A DNA stretch of 64,000 nucleotides from Rothia sp. SD9660Na (GTDB lineage: Bacteria > Actinomycetota > Actinomycetes > Actinomycetales > Micrococcaceae), in NCBI RefSeq assembly GCF_030064065.1, contig NZ_CP125946.1, forward strand, positions 2,170,001-2,234,000, read 5' to 3'. The position numbers and the translations under genes are program-made. The notes below the pieces were generated by a model. That model was not told where the DNA came from. It did not search any database and saw only the letters and a program-made list of their open reading frames with translations. Below are positions 8,001 to 14,120 of the stretch, piece by piece (within the stretch, counting starts at the first letter, position 1; every line of letters begins with the position of its first letter).

Positions 8001-8404
8001 CGCGCAATATGCCTCAATGCTCTTACAAGGTGTTTGGCCAGCTCTTCCCTATTCTCAATCTTTTCAGTGGTCAGTAAGGCACGAGACTTCCACGCCTCAT
8101 AGGTCTGGGGTTCTTCTGCAGAAGGCACAGGATAGCCCAACACCTGCAATATAGTATCTAGCTTCTTCAAGCGCTCTTTGCGTCGCCTACGCATACGCCG
8201 AACACGACGAGCCACGCCAGCAGTTTCTTTACGAGACTTAGGGCTCTTGTTCTGGGTAGGGTCAAGACCGCCATCATGCCGGTAGGTCACCATAGCTAGC
8301 TTGCGAAGCGGGAAGCCAGCGTCATCAAATTCGAAAGCGGCTAGACCAACGGAGCGATCCCCCACATCAATTCCAATACGGTATTTAACTGATTCTTCGG
8401 CCAA
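5021..8404 (-). CDS. cas9: CRISPR-associated endonuclease Cas9, subtype II-C
   Basis: 1127 residues, close to other actinobacterial II-C Cas9 proteins. It is the RNA-guided double-strand DNA nuclease of the locus. RuvC-I is RIGIDVGDRSVG (D13). The Arg-rich bridge helix is at 61-84 (RRVRRMRRRRKERLKKL). RuvC-II is RIVIEHARTG (E513). The HNH domain has ELDHIVPRA (H588), DNLV (N602) and two CxxC pairs (C572/C575, C607/C610) that suggest a zinc site. RuvC-III is DVRHHAVDAAV (H750, D753). All nuclease residues are intact. The C-terminal 350 residues should read the PAM, which cannot be predicted here. The start is TTG with GGAGG five bases upstream. cas1 follows after three bases. Confidence 0.97.
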   Translation of the reverse strand: MAEESVKYRIGIDVGDRSVGLAAFEFDDAGFPLRKLAMVTYRHDGGLDPTQNKSPKSRKETAGVARRVRRMRRRRKERLKKLDTILQVLGYPVPSAEEPQTYEAWKSRALLTTEKIENREELAKHLVRALRHIARHRGWRNPWWQFGQLDAAPVPSKTMQENLEHARLLWPGQVDDDTTVGELGALASAKDVLLRPRTNKRENGLHKQAGVRAVLDSKVRQEDLLAEVKKMWKVQELPQEHYSELAHALFDQTRPYVPAENVGRDPLPGRNHLPRAPRASLEFTEFRIRQAVANLRVRGKGGSVALTSGQHIAAVNYLMNYAESEPPTWGDVADKIGVEATRLIAPVIDDVRLNKAPYNRSTYVFTKALPKSSEAMKWWNTADVSLRSLLIMFLSDPTDEATEAADACGLSAIFEGWPEKEREKLEGLDFESGRAAYSVRSLIDLNEYMEEHQSDLHTARKAVFGVDDSWQPPRENLHEPTGQPAVDRVLTIVRRFAMACERKWGRPDRIVIEHARTGMMGPTQRSEVLREIQRNRNENERIRGELRADNMKTPTRFDVRRHRIVQNQGCKCLYCGAMVTTETAELDHIVPRAGGGSSRVDNLVAVCRGCNADKGRTPFAVWASQTSRSNVSLEGALGRLWEFDKVGVYKGVSGSRLKRQIERRLRQSEADEPIDERSLESTAYSAVSIRHRLEAYFNTSQGITREDDGFTHVDVYSGSLTRESRRAGEIDEQILLRGQQDKNRFDVRHHAVDAAVMTLLNPSVARTLAQRQLLYTESRLGSRDTGWKEFTGLEGKSRERFALWKKQCIVLADLIGEAISEDSIPVINPLRLTPKNGSVHKDTLAALHSKLLGEAWTADEINRVVDPNLYLELNKLLGKGKELEEDTHRSLEVDGHHLGAQSEVKLFPEKAASIVAGTGAVKIGDSLHHARLYAWPTKKGYEVGMLRVFGAEFPWLFKEYGTTDALTVPIHPGSQSYRDMKDTLRKKIESGDAKEIGWITQGDEIEIQFDSYAHEHDELGRFINLIPETRWRVDGFYDNGRLRLRPILLSYEEIPSDYSVDVIGTEASQLIQKVLEKGAIVTAGKVLSAEGSKVLRRNHLGSPVWKSRGQQPKSLDIERLIAEKLGS

Positions 8405-8556
8405 AGCTGCCTCCGGAGTCCTTGTAATGATTGTATTACCCCCAATATAAACACAGGCGGGTAATGCATACCATATCGGTTGCTGAAATTGTGCATATGT
8501 CCAATTTCAGCCACTTTTCTGCACCATTTATTACGGTTGAGGCCCCGCCACTCCTG
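8405..8556 (-). promoter_or_regulatory. cas9 promoter region with a 10-bp inverted repeat
   Basis: GCTGAAATTG (8482-8491) and CAATTTCAGC (8502-8511) are perfect inverted copies around TGCATATGTC, about 80-105 bases before the cas9 start. This could be an operator or a hairpin in the 5' leader. The stretch is AT-rich; on the minus strand TTGGAC lies inside the palindrome, but no well-spaced -10 partner is convincing. Confidence 0.45.
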
Positions 8557-8589
8557 CAGAAATGACCACCTAGTAGGTGGTCATTTCTG
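8557..8589. repeat. Perfect 33-bp palindrome upstream of cas9
   Basis: Sixteen-base arms beginning CAGAAATGACCACCTA meet around a single G. No T tract follows. It could terminate transcription leaving the repeat element at 8609-8863, or bind a dimeric protein. Confidence 0.7.
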
Positions 8590-8608
8590 ATTTAGATGGT
8601 ACATAGAA

Positions 8609-8863
8609 GCTTGTTCATAGGGGGTGAAGCAGGCTCGCAGCGAAGCTGCTGGCTCGGATGAAGTGAGCGGGTGCGTCAGCACATAGGAGCGAACGGAATC
8701 CGCCGCAAGGCGGGGCGTGAATCGCTAGTGATGAGCACCGAGATTCCGAGCGCGCGAGGAAAATAAATCTCGGTGTGAATCTGGTGAGCCTGCGAGCCAG
8801 CCAGCGAACCAGGCGAGAGGGTCGGCTGCGAGCGCGAGCCTGCGGAACCCCTAATGAATAAGC
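8609..8863. repeat. Dispersed structured intergenic element, copy 1 (family B)
   Basis: The ends are imperfect inverted copies (GCTTGTTCATAGGGG at the left, complement of GCTTATTCATTAGGGG at the right), followed inwards by CAGGCTCGC on both sides. Inner stems include CACCGAGATT / AATCTCGGTG. Three motifs occur in the same order as in the copy at 41471-41590: GCTGGCTCGG, GCGTGAATCG and CGAGAGGGTCGGC. No frame looks coding. The stretch ends three bases before the stop codon of the next minus-strand gene. Confidence 0.65.
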
Positions 8864-8865
8864 CC

Positions 8866-9369
8866 CTAGGCCAGCACCTGCCGCTTTGATGAAATCACGC
8901 CCGTCACGAACCCGGCCAGGTGCAGGCCGCCGTGGAAGCGGGCGTGCTCAATCTTCACGCACCGGTCCATCACCACGTTCAGCCCGGCGTCCTCACCCAG
9001 GCGCGCAGCCTCCTCATTCCAGGAGCCCAGCTGCATCCACACCGTCTTCGCGCCAACCTCAATGGCCTCCTGCACCACACCCGGCAGGTCCTCGTTGCGG
9101 CGGAAAATCTCCACCAGATCAGGGGCCTCCGGCAGATCAGCCAGCGACGCATACACTTTCTGCCCCAGCACCTCTTTACCCTTCGCCGCTAAAATCGGGT
9201 TCACAAAATACAGGGTGTAGGGGCTCGACGACTGCAAATACGTCGCCACAAAATACGAAGACCGCGAAATCTTGTCAGACATACCCACAATCGCAATGGA
9301 CTTGGTCTCGTGCAAAATCTTCAGTCGCTCCGGCGCGCTGGGGCCTTCCCAGGTACGGATCTCAGTCAC
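8866..9369 (-). CDS. CoA-binding (Rossmann) domain protein
   Basis: 167 residues forming one CoA-binding domain of the YccU type. The nucleotide-binding strand-loop is KSIAIVGMSDKISRSSYFVATYL (about 22-45), followed by YFVNP and VYASLADLPEAPDLVEIFRRNED, the usual second half. HARFHGGLHLAG closes the fold. Members bind CoA-type ligands; their cellular role is poorly known. The gene starts three bases after the metY stop, so the two form an operon. This pairing with an O-acetylhomoserine enzyme recurs in actinobacteria and suggests a role in sulphur or methionine metabolism, but that is inference from context. Confidence 0.85.
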   Translation of the reverse strand: MTEIRTWEGPSAPERLKILHETKSIAIVGMSDKISRSSYFVATYLQSSSPYTLYFVNPILAAKGKEVLGQKVYASLADLPEAPDLVEIFRRNEDLPGVVQEAIEVGAKTVWMQLGSWNEEAARLGEDAGLNVVMDRCVKIEHARFHGGLHLAGFVTGVISSKRQVLA

Positions 9370-9372
9370 GGC

Positions 9373-10887
9373 TTAGGCCTCCTTCTTGGGTGCGGGAATT
9401 TCGCTGGCAGGCGCGGACGTTGGTGCGGACGCCCCAGCCCCCTCACGCGCTGCGCGCTCGGCAGCGTGTGCGGCGGCGTCCGCCTCTAGCGTCTGCTTCT
9501 GGGCAGCTGCCTCAGCTTCGGCAGCCTCGCGGCGGGCCACAAGCTCATCAGCGCTAGCAACACCAACGACCTCACCGGCGTGGTTGCGGCCAGAAGCGAT
9601 GGTCAGGGCCTGGTCGAGGTCCCAGATAATATCGACGGCATCTTCCAGACCCACCGAAATACGAATCAGGTCTTCGCCCACGCCACCGGCTGCCAGCTGC
9701 TCAGCGGTCAGCTGCTGGTGGGTGGTCGACGCGGGGTGCAGAATCAGGGTACGGGCGTCGCCAATGTTAGCCAGGTGCGATGCCAGCTGCAGGTTCTTGA
9801 TGAACTCGGCGCCCACGTCGCGTCCGCCCGCCTTCTCAGTGCCGGCAACGCCGAAGGAGAAGACCGACCCAACACCCAGCGGCAGCAGCTTCTGTGCCCG
9901 CTCGTAGTGGGGGTGTTCCGGCAGGCCAGCGTAGTTAACGTAGGAGACGCGGGCGTCCTCGTTCAGCCAGGCAACGACCTCCTTAGCGTTAGCCAGGTGG
10001 GCGTCCATACGCTGGGGCAGGGTCTCAACACCCTGCAACAGGTTGAAAGCAGCCTGGGCTGAGAGGGAGGGGCCGAAGTCGCGCAGCTGCTCCGACCGCA
10101 GCTTGGTCAAAAAGCCGTACTCGCCGAAGTTACCCCACCAGGAGATGTTGTTGTACGAGGGAATCGGCTCGGTCATGGTAGGGAACTTGCCGTTGCCCCA
10201 GTTGAAACGGCCCGACTCGGCAACCACGCCACCCAGGGTAGTGCCGTGCCCGCCCAGGAACTTCGTGACCGAGTGAATCACGATGTCAGCGCCATGCTCG
10301 ATGGGGCGAATCAGGTAGGGGGTAGAGAGGGTGGCATCCACCACCAGGGGAATGTCGTTCTCGTGGGCCACGCGGGCCAGACCCTCAAGGTCAGCAACCT
10401 GGCCCGAGGGGTTAGCCACGATTTCGGTGTAGACGGCCTTGGTTTCGGGGCGGATTGCGGCGGCGAAATCGGCAGGGTCGGTGCCGTCCACAAAGGTAGT
10501 GTCGATACCGAAGCGGCGCAAGGAAACATCCAGCTGGGTGATGGTGCCGCCGTAGAGGTTGGACGAAGCAACGATATGGTCACCGGCCTGGCAGAGTGCC
10601 GCGAAGGTAATGAACTCAGCGGCCATACCCGAGGCGGTCGCCACCGCACCGATACCGCCCTCCAGCGAGGCGATGCGCTCTTCCAACGCCGCCACGGTCG
10701 GGTTGCCCAGGCGGGAGTAAATATTGCCGTACTTCTGCAGGGCAAAAAGGTTGGCGGCGTCGTCCGCGTCCTTAAAAACAAAGGAGGTGGACTGGTAAAT
10801 CGGAACCGCGCGAGCGCCGTGCTCAGCGTCGGGGGTGCCGCCCGCGTGCAGGGCGCGGGTGCGGAAGCCAAAAGTATGCTCAGCCAT
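9373..10887 (-). CDS. metY: O-acetylhomoserine aminocarboxypropyltransferase (MetY)
   Basis: 504 residues from the ATG at 10887 (CAGGAGAG four bases upstream); the frame is open 15 codons further but without a site. It is a PLP enzyme of the Cys/Met-metabolism family that makes homocysteine from O-acetylhomoserine and sulphide. Landmarks: FRTRALHAGG, YGNIYSRLGNPT, SNLYGGT, the PLP lysine in HSVTKFLGGHGT, and HPASTTHQQL near the C-terminus. The family usually ends near 430 residues; here 60-70 extra Ala/Glu/Lys-rich residues follow (ADELVARREAAEAEAAAQKQ onwards), predicted helical or disordered. It is followed at once by the CoA-binding gene. An inverted repeat at 10952-10981 lies in its promoter. 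Confidence 0.93.
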   Translation of the reverse strand: MAEHTFGFRTRALHAGGTPDAEHGARAVPIYQSTSFVFKDADDAANLFALQKYGNIYSRLGNPTVAALEERIASLEGGIGAVATASGMAAEFITFAALCQAGDHIVASSNLYGGTITQLDVSLRRFGIDTTFVDGTDPADFAAAIRPETKAVYTEIVANPSGQVADLEGLARVAHENDIPLVVDATLSTPYLIRPIEHGADIVIHSVTKFLGGHGTTLGGVVAESGRFNWGNGKFPTMTEPIPSYNNISWWGNFGEYGFLTKLRSEQLRDFGPSLSAQAAFNLLQGVETLPQRMDAHLANAKEVVAWLNEDARVSYVNYAGLPEHPHYERAQKLLPLGVGSVFSFGVAGTEKAGGRDVGAEFIKNLQLASHLANIGDARTLILHPASTTHQQLTAEQLAAGGVGEDLIRISVGLEDAVDIIWDLDQALTIASGRNHAGEVVGVASADELVARREAAEAEAAAQKQTLEADAAAHAAERAAREGAGASAPTSAPASEIPAPKKEA

Positions 10888-10951
10888 GGACTCTCCTGAT
10901 GGTAGGCGAAGTTCTCTACCCTCCATAGTCACCCATGCCCGCGCGGCGACG

Positions 10952-10981
10952 GTAACTTATTTCACCGTGTGAACAGGTTAC
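10952..10981. promoter_or_regulatory. Inverted repeat in the metY promoter
   Basis: A nested inverted repeat, GTAAC...TTCAC-CGT-GTGAA...GTTAC in outline, is centred on 10967. On the minus strand it lies just downstream of a plausible -10 box TATAGT. The location fits an operator for a repressor of methionine genes, though it does not resemble the corynebacterial McbR site. Confidence 0.4.
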
Positions 10982-11117
10982 GCAGCATTACTATAACGTG
11001 ACCAAAACCCCCAGCGTCTCTACAAGCTAGCTCATAGGAAAACACAGGGTTCTACGAGAGAATAGAGAAAGTTTTGTCACCGGGCGGCTGCCCGCACTCG
11101 CAGAAGAAAGGGCACTT

Positions 11118-11744
11118 GTGCTCCAGAACATTATCGACTGGGTTATCTCCATCATGGAAGCCATCGGATCCCCCGGTGTTGGCCTGGCGGTCTTCCTTGA
11201 GAACGTCTTCCCGCCCATCCCCTCCGAGGTCATTCTGCCGCTCGCTGGCTTCACCGCCTCGCAGGGCTCCATCAACGTAGTGGCCGCCTTCATCTGGGCG
11301 ACCGTCGGCTCACTCACCGGCGCCTACTTCCTCTACTACCTGGGTGCAGCCATCGGCGCCAACCGTCTGCGCAAGATCGCAGCCTGGATGTGGCTGGTCA
11401 AGGTTGAGGACGTCGACAACGCCCTGGCCTGGTTCGACAAGTATGGCAAGGCATCCATTCTGATTGGCCGCGTCATCCCCGGTGTTCGTTCCCTCATTTC
11501 AATTCCCGCCGGTATTGACCGCATGAACCCGCTGGCCTTTGGCCTCTACACCCTGCTTGGTTCTTCCATCTGGAACGCCCTGCTCATCTACTGCGGCTGG
11601 GTCCTGGGCGAAAACTGGCACGCTGTTGAGGGCGTCATCGACCAGTACTCCAAGGTGGTGTACGCCCTGGTGGCCCTGGCTCTCGTGGCTGTCTTCATCT
11701 GGCTACTGCGCCGCGCCCGCCAGGAAAAGCGCGACGTAGCCTAG
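11118..11744 (+). CDS. DedA family membrane protein
   Basis: 208 residues with the VTT/DedA layout: FLENVFPPIPSEVILPLAGF (about 27-46) forms the first re-entrant region, and GRVIPGVRSLISIPAG (about 115-130) the second, with Glu and Arg residues known to be essential in the family. Four or five further hydrophobic helices and a basic tail (RRARQEKRDVA) follow. DedA proteins act in the cytoplasmic membrane as lipid scramblases or carriers needed for undecaprenyl-phosphate recycling and membrane potential. The GTG start is preceded by AAAGGG. A strong palindrome follows the gene. Confidence 0.9.
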   Translation: MLQNIIDWVISIMEAIGSPGVGLAVFLENVFPPIPSEVILPLAGFTASQGSINVVAAFIWATVGSLTGAYFLYYLGAAIGANRLRKIAAWMWLVKVEDVDNALAWFDKYGKASILIGRVIPGVRSLISIPAGIDRMNPLAFGLYTLLGSSIWNALLIYCGWVLGENWHAVEGVIDQYSKVVYALVALALVAVFIWLLRRARQEKRDVA

Positions 11745-11784
11745 TGGCGGGTGTCCGCGCACGCTTCTGCGCCCCCTCTCCTGT

Positions 11785-11847
11785 GGGGACCTTAAAACCT
11801 AAAAGGGACCGCGTATTATGCGGTCCCTTTTAGGTTTTAAGGTCCCC
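11785..11847. repeat. Nested GGGACC palindrome, copy 1 (family A); likely terminator
   Basis: Perfect 28-base arms (starting GGGGACCTTAAAACC) enclose GTATTAT. It lies between convergent genes, so it probably ends both transcripts. The inner part, GGGACCGC-GTATTAT-GCGGTCCC, is shared with the copy at 17551-17617, which shows that it is a dispersed repeat rather than an ordinary terminator. Confidence 0.8.
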
Positions 11848-11883
11848 TTTGAGGAAGTAGGGCGCCCTAGTGCAGTACCCCCG

Positions 11884-13089
11884 CTACTTCCACAGGCGGT
11901 TGCGGGCATGCACCACCGACGGGCGAATCTGAATCCAGTCGGCACAGGGCAGGCGCAGTGCCTTCTCGCACCCAGACAGGGCGGTAATAATCGACTCGCA
12001 GCGCTGATTGAACTCGGAGACATGCCCCTTATCCACAATCTGCCCGGGGAAGTGCCGGTGCATCTTCGACACAGAATCCGACGACTCCTGCAACCCGTGC
12101 CCGGTATGCCCAGGAATATGCTTAACCAGCACCCGGCGCTCCCGAATGGCCTCGGTCAGCCGCTCCATCTCGTCCAGAACCTGCTGGTTCTGCACACCCT
12201 CGGTAGCCCAAGTGTTGTAGACCCACCGGCTGTGGGCCAGGCGCAGCACAAAGGTCAGCGCCCCCAGCGAATCGGTGTGAATAATCAGCTGGCGGCCACC
12301 GTGATAGAAGATATTAAAAGCAGCCAACATGGCCGAGAGCTCCCCGGTCATGATATTCGTAGCATCGTAGTGGGCGTGGAAGAAGAAGCCGTCTTCGCTC
12401 ACCCCGCCGATGCCCATGCGTCCACCCTTTAAATACCTCTTATTGTTGGTCGACCTGTACGAACAGTCAGTAAAGACGCTGTATTCCGCCAGCTTCTCCA
12501 CCGGTAGCTGGGCGGTGTTCTTCTCAAGCTCAGCGTGGGCCAGGCGCGAAGCCTCGTCCATAAAGCGGGGCATGAGCTCACCCGCAGGAGTGCCAATCAG
12601 CTTCACGTGGATCTCGCCCAGAGAGTGCGACTCGTAGGGGTTCATCACCTTATCAATGGAGCGGTATTCCAAAAAATCACGGAAGGCCGTGAACTTACGG
12701 AGGAGCAGCTTCAGGTAGTGCTTATGGCCAGCCACCGTGATGAGGTTGGTCTTATACTCCTCGGGGATAGCGTCCATGATCGCCAAAATCGCGCGACCTA
12801 GCATGTCGGTATGCACGGTGTCGCAGGGGTCCATGAGGCTGTGAGTCAGGGACTCCGCGATAGGCTCACTCTCAATCACCTCACGCTCACCATTCTCACG
12901 CGAGATAAAGGCGAAGGACGTCAGCCCCACATGGCAGTTACCGGCGGCTCGCACCTGGTCCATGACCACCACAATCACTGCCACGCCCTGCTCGGTAAAC
13001 CCTGCCGGGTAAGAGCTGGTGTAGTCCGGCGGCTCCCAGGTCAGCTCACATTTCTTGATATGTGCAGGCGTAATTTCCACATTATTCAT
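11884..13089 (-). CDS. Protein with one active-looking and one degenerate RNase H fold
   Basis: 401 residues. Residues about 203-345 read as RNase H: D208 (YSVFTDCSYR), E250 (NIMTGELSAML), D273 (LIIHTDSLGA) and D338 (GHTGHGLQESSDSVSK) sit where the four metal ligands belong. The N-terminal half has the same secondary-structure order without the acids: strands VAVIVVVMD and HVGLTSFAF, a helix HTDMLGRAILAIMDAI, a strand NLITVAG and a helix. It looks like a duplicated, catalytically dead copy. The ATG has AGGAG eight bases upstream. It stands alone, convergent with dedA. A role in RNA-DNA hybrid processing is inferred from the fold only; I know no characterised homologue with this architecture. 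Confidence 0.7.
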   Translation of the reverse strand: MNNVEITPAHIKKCELTWEPPDYTSSYPAGFTEQGVAVIVVVMDQVRAAGNCHVGLTSFAFISRENGEREVIESEPIAESLTHSLMDPCDTVHTDMLGRAILAIMDAIPEEYKTNLITVAGHKHYLKLLLRKFTAFRDFLEYRSIDKVMNPYESHSLGEIHVKLIGTPAGELMPRFMDEASRLAHAELEKNTAQLPVEKLAEYSVFTDCSYRSTNNKRYLKGGRMGIGGVSEDGFFFHAHYDATNIMTGELSAMLAAFNIFYHGGRQLIIHTDSLGALTFVLRLAHSRWVYNTWATEGVQNQQVLDEMERLTEAIRERRVLVKHIPGHTGHGLQESSDSVSKMHRHFPGQIVDKGHVSEFNQRCESIITALSGCEKALRLPCADWIQIRPSVVHARNRLWK

Positions 13090-13350
13090 CTCCTAAGGGG
13101 TGTCTATAGTTGTTTTGCTTACTCTTTAAAGCTATACCAACTCAGCGTCGTTTTGCCAACAGCTAGGGCCGCATCGGCTGCCCGTTCACTCTCTCGGTGA
13201 ACGTCCACGGTTCTCGCGTGGCTCCCCCCTTACCTCATACCGCTTATCAGCCGGGTACTACCGTATGTCGTGAAAGTCTTGTTGGGGCTCCTGAGTATCT
13301 GTTCTACTAAAAGTGTCAGCCCTACTCGCCCTCTGCTGGAAAGGGAACAC

Positions 13351-14049
13351 ATGAAATTCACACTCACTCTTGATCGAAAATTTCAAGAGACCCGTGTAGA
13401 TGTCACAGCTCCGCAGCTCACTGCTGAAATAGAAGAATTACAGAACTATCTAGCGAGCAAATCCCTAGTTCCCCTTCTTGCCTACACGAAGGGTAATGCC
13501 GTGCCCTTGGATCTAAATCAAACTCTCCGGTTCTATACCTCAGATAAAAATGTCTGTGCGCACACGATTCAGGGCGTATTGAACGTCAAGCTCCGTATGG
13601 AAATAATGATTCGCAAAATTGCTATCGGTGCTCTCATCGGGCTTGCAATTGGTTGCACGATGGAGCTTTTATTTTCAGCTTTCGCAGGCAACTCCTATAT
13701 CCCGGGAGTTACTGGTTACCTCAATCAATTCGATAACCAGAATATCGCTGTGCTCATACAACGCCTTATCTATTCCGGACTTGGCGCTATTCAGTATTGT
13801 GCGGCGGGCCTCTATAAAAGGGAAAGCTGGCCGTTGCCCTTCGCATCCCTGGTGCATGCTCTCATCGTGCTTACCAGTGCCCTACTCGCTGGCGCTTATC
13901 TGCACTGGTTTCCGTTAACTCTCCCTGCTTTTATAGGGTTTACGATTGTTGCCGTGCTGATATATGCCCTGGTATGGGTCGTGTCTCTCTGCATAGCGGT
14001 AAGCAAAACCCGCAGAGTTAACGCTGCTTTGGCAAAGGCCCAGGTATAA
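13351..14049 (+). CDS. Truncated LytTR domain fused to a DUF3021 membrane protein
   Basis: 232 residues from the ATG at 13351 (GAAAGGG seven bases upstream). Residues 1-80 match the start of LytTR-family regulators of the type MKxTxxLDRKFxETxVxVxAPxLTxEIEEL, up to VKLRME. The second half of LytTR, which holds the DNA-contacting strands, is missing. The frame then runs straight into RKIAIGALIGLAIGCTMELLFS, the start of a DUF3021 protein with four membrane helices. In most bacteria these are two adjacent genes, a LytTR regulator and its membrane partner. This looks like an in-frame deletion that fused them. DNA binding is probably lost; the membrane part looks intact. Confidence 0.75.
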   Translation: MKFTLTLDRKFQETRVDVTAPQLTAEIEELQNYLASKSLVPLLAYTKGNAVPLDLNQTLRFYTSDKNVCAHTIQGVLNVKLRMEIMIRKIAIGALIGLAIGCTMELLFSAFAGNSYIPGVTGYLNQFDNQNIAVLIQRLIYSGLGAIQYCAAGLYKRESWPLPFASLVHALIVLTSALLAGAYLHWFPLTLPAFIGFTIVAVLIYALVWVVSLCIAVSKTRRVNAALAKAQV

Positions 14050-14053
14050 ACAC

Positions 14054-14099
14054 AAGGACGCCCCTCCCCGGCTTGCACAAGCCGGGGAGGGGCGTCCTT
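14054..14099. terminator. Terminator between convergent genes
   Basis: Arms AAGGACGCCCCTCCCCGGCT and its complement with a short loop form about 21 bp of stem, ending in CCTTA. It lies between the DUF3021 fusion gene and ilvD, which converge here. Confidence 0.9.
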
Positions 14100-14120
14100 A
14101 TCTTGGGTGAAAACCGCGGT

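Noticed and set aside
5021..8404. Several + strand frames of 75-118 residues within cas9
   Set aside because: They lie antisense inside cas9 and none has a convincing start or family.
9373..10932. SAM riboswitch before metY
   Set aside because: The upstream 100 bases show only an inverted repeat; no SAM-type core was recognised.
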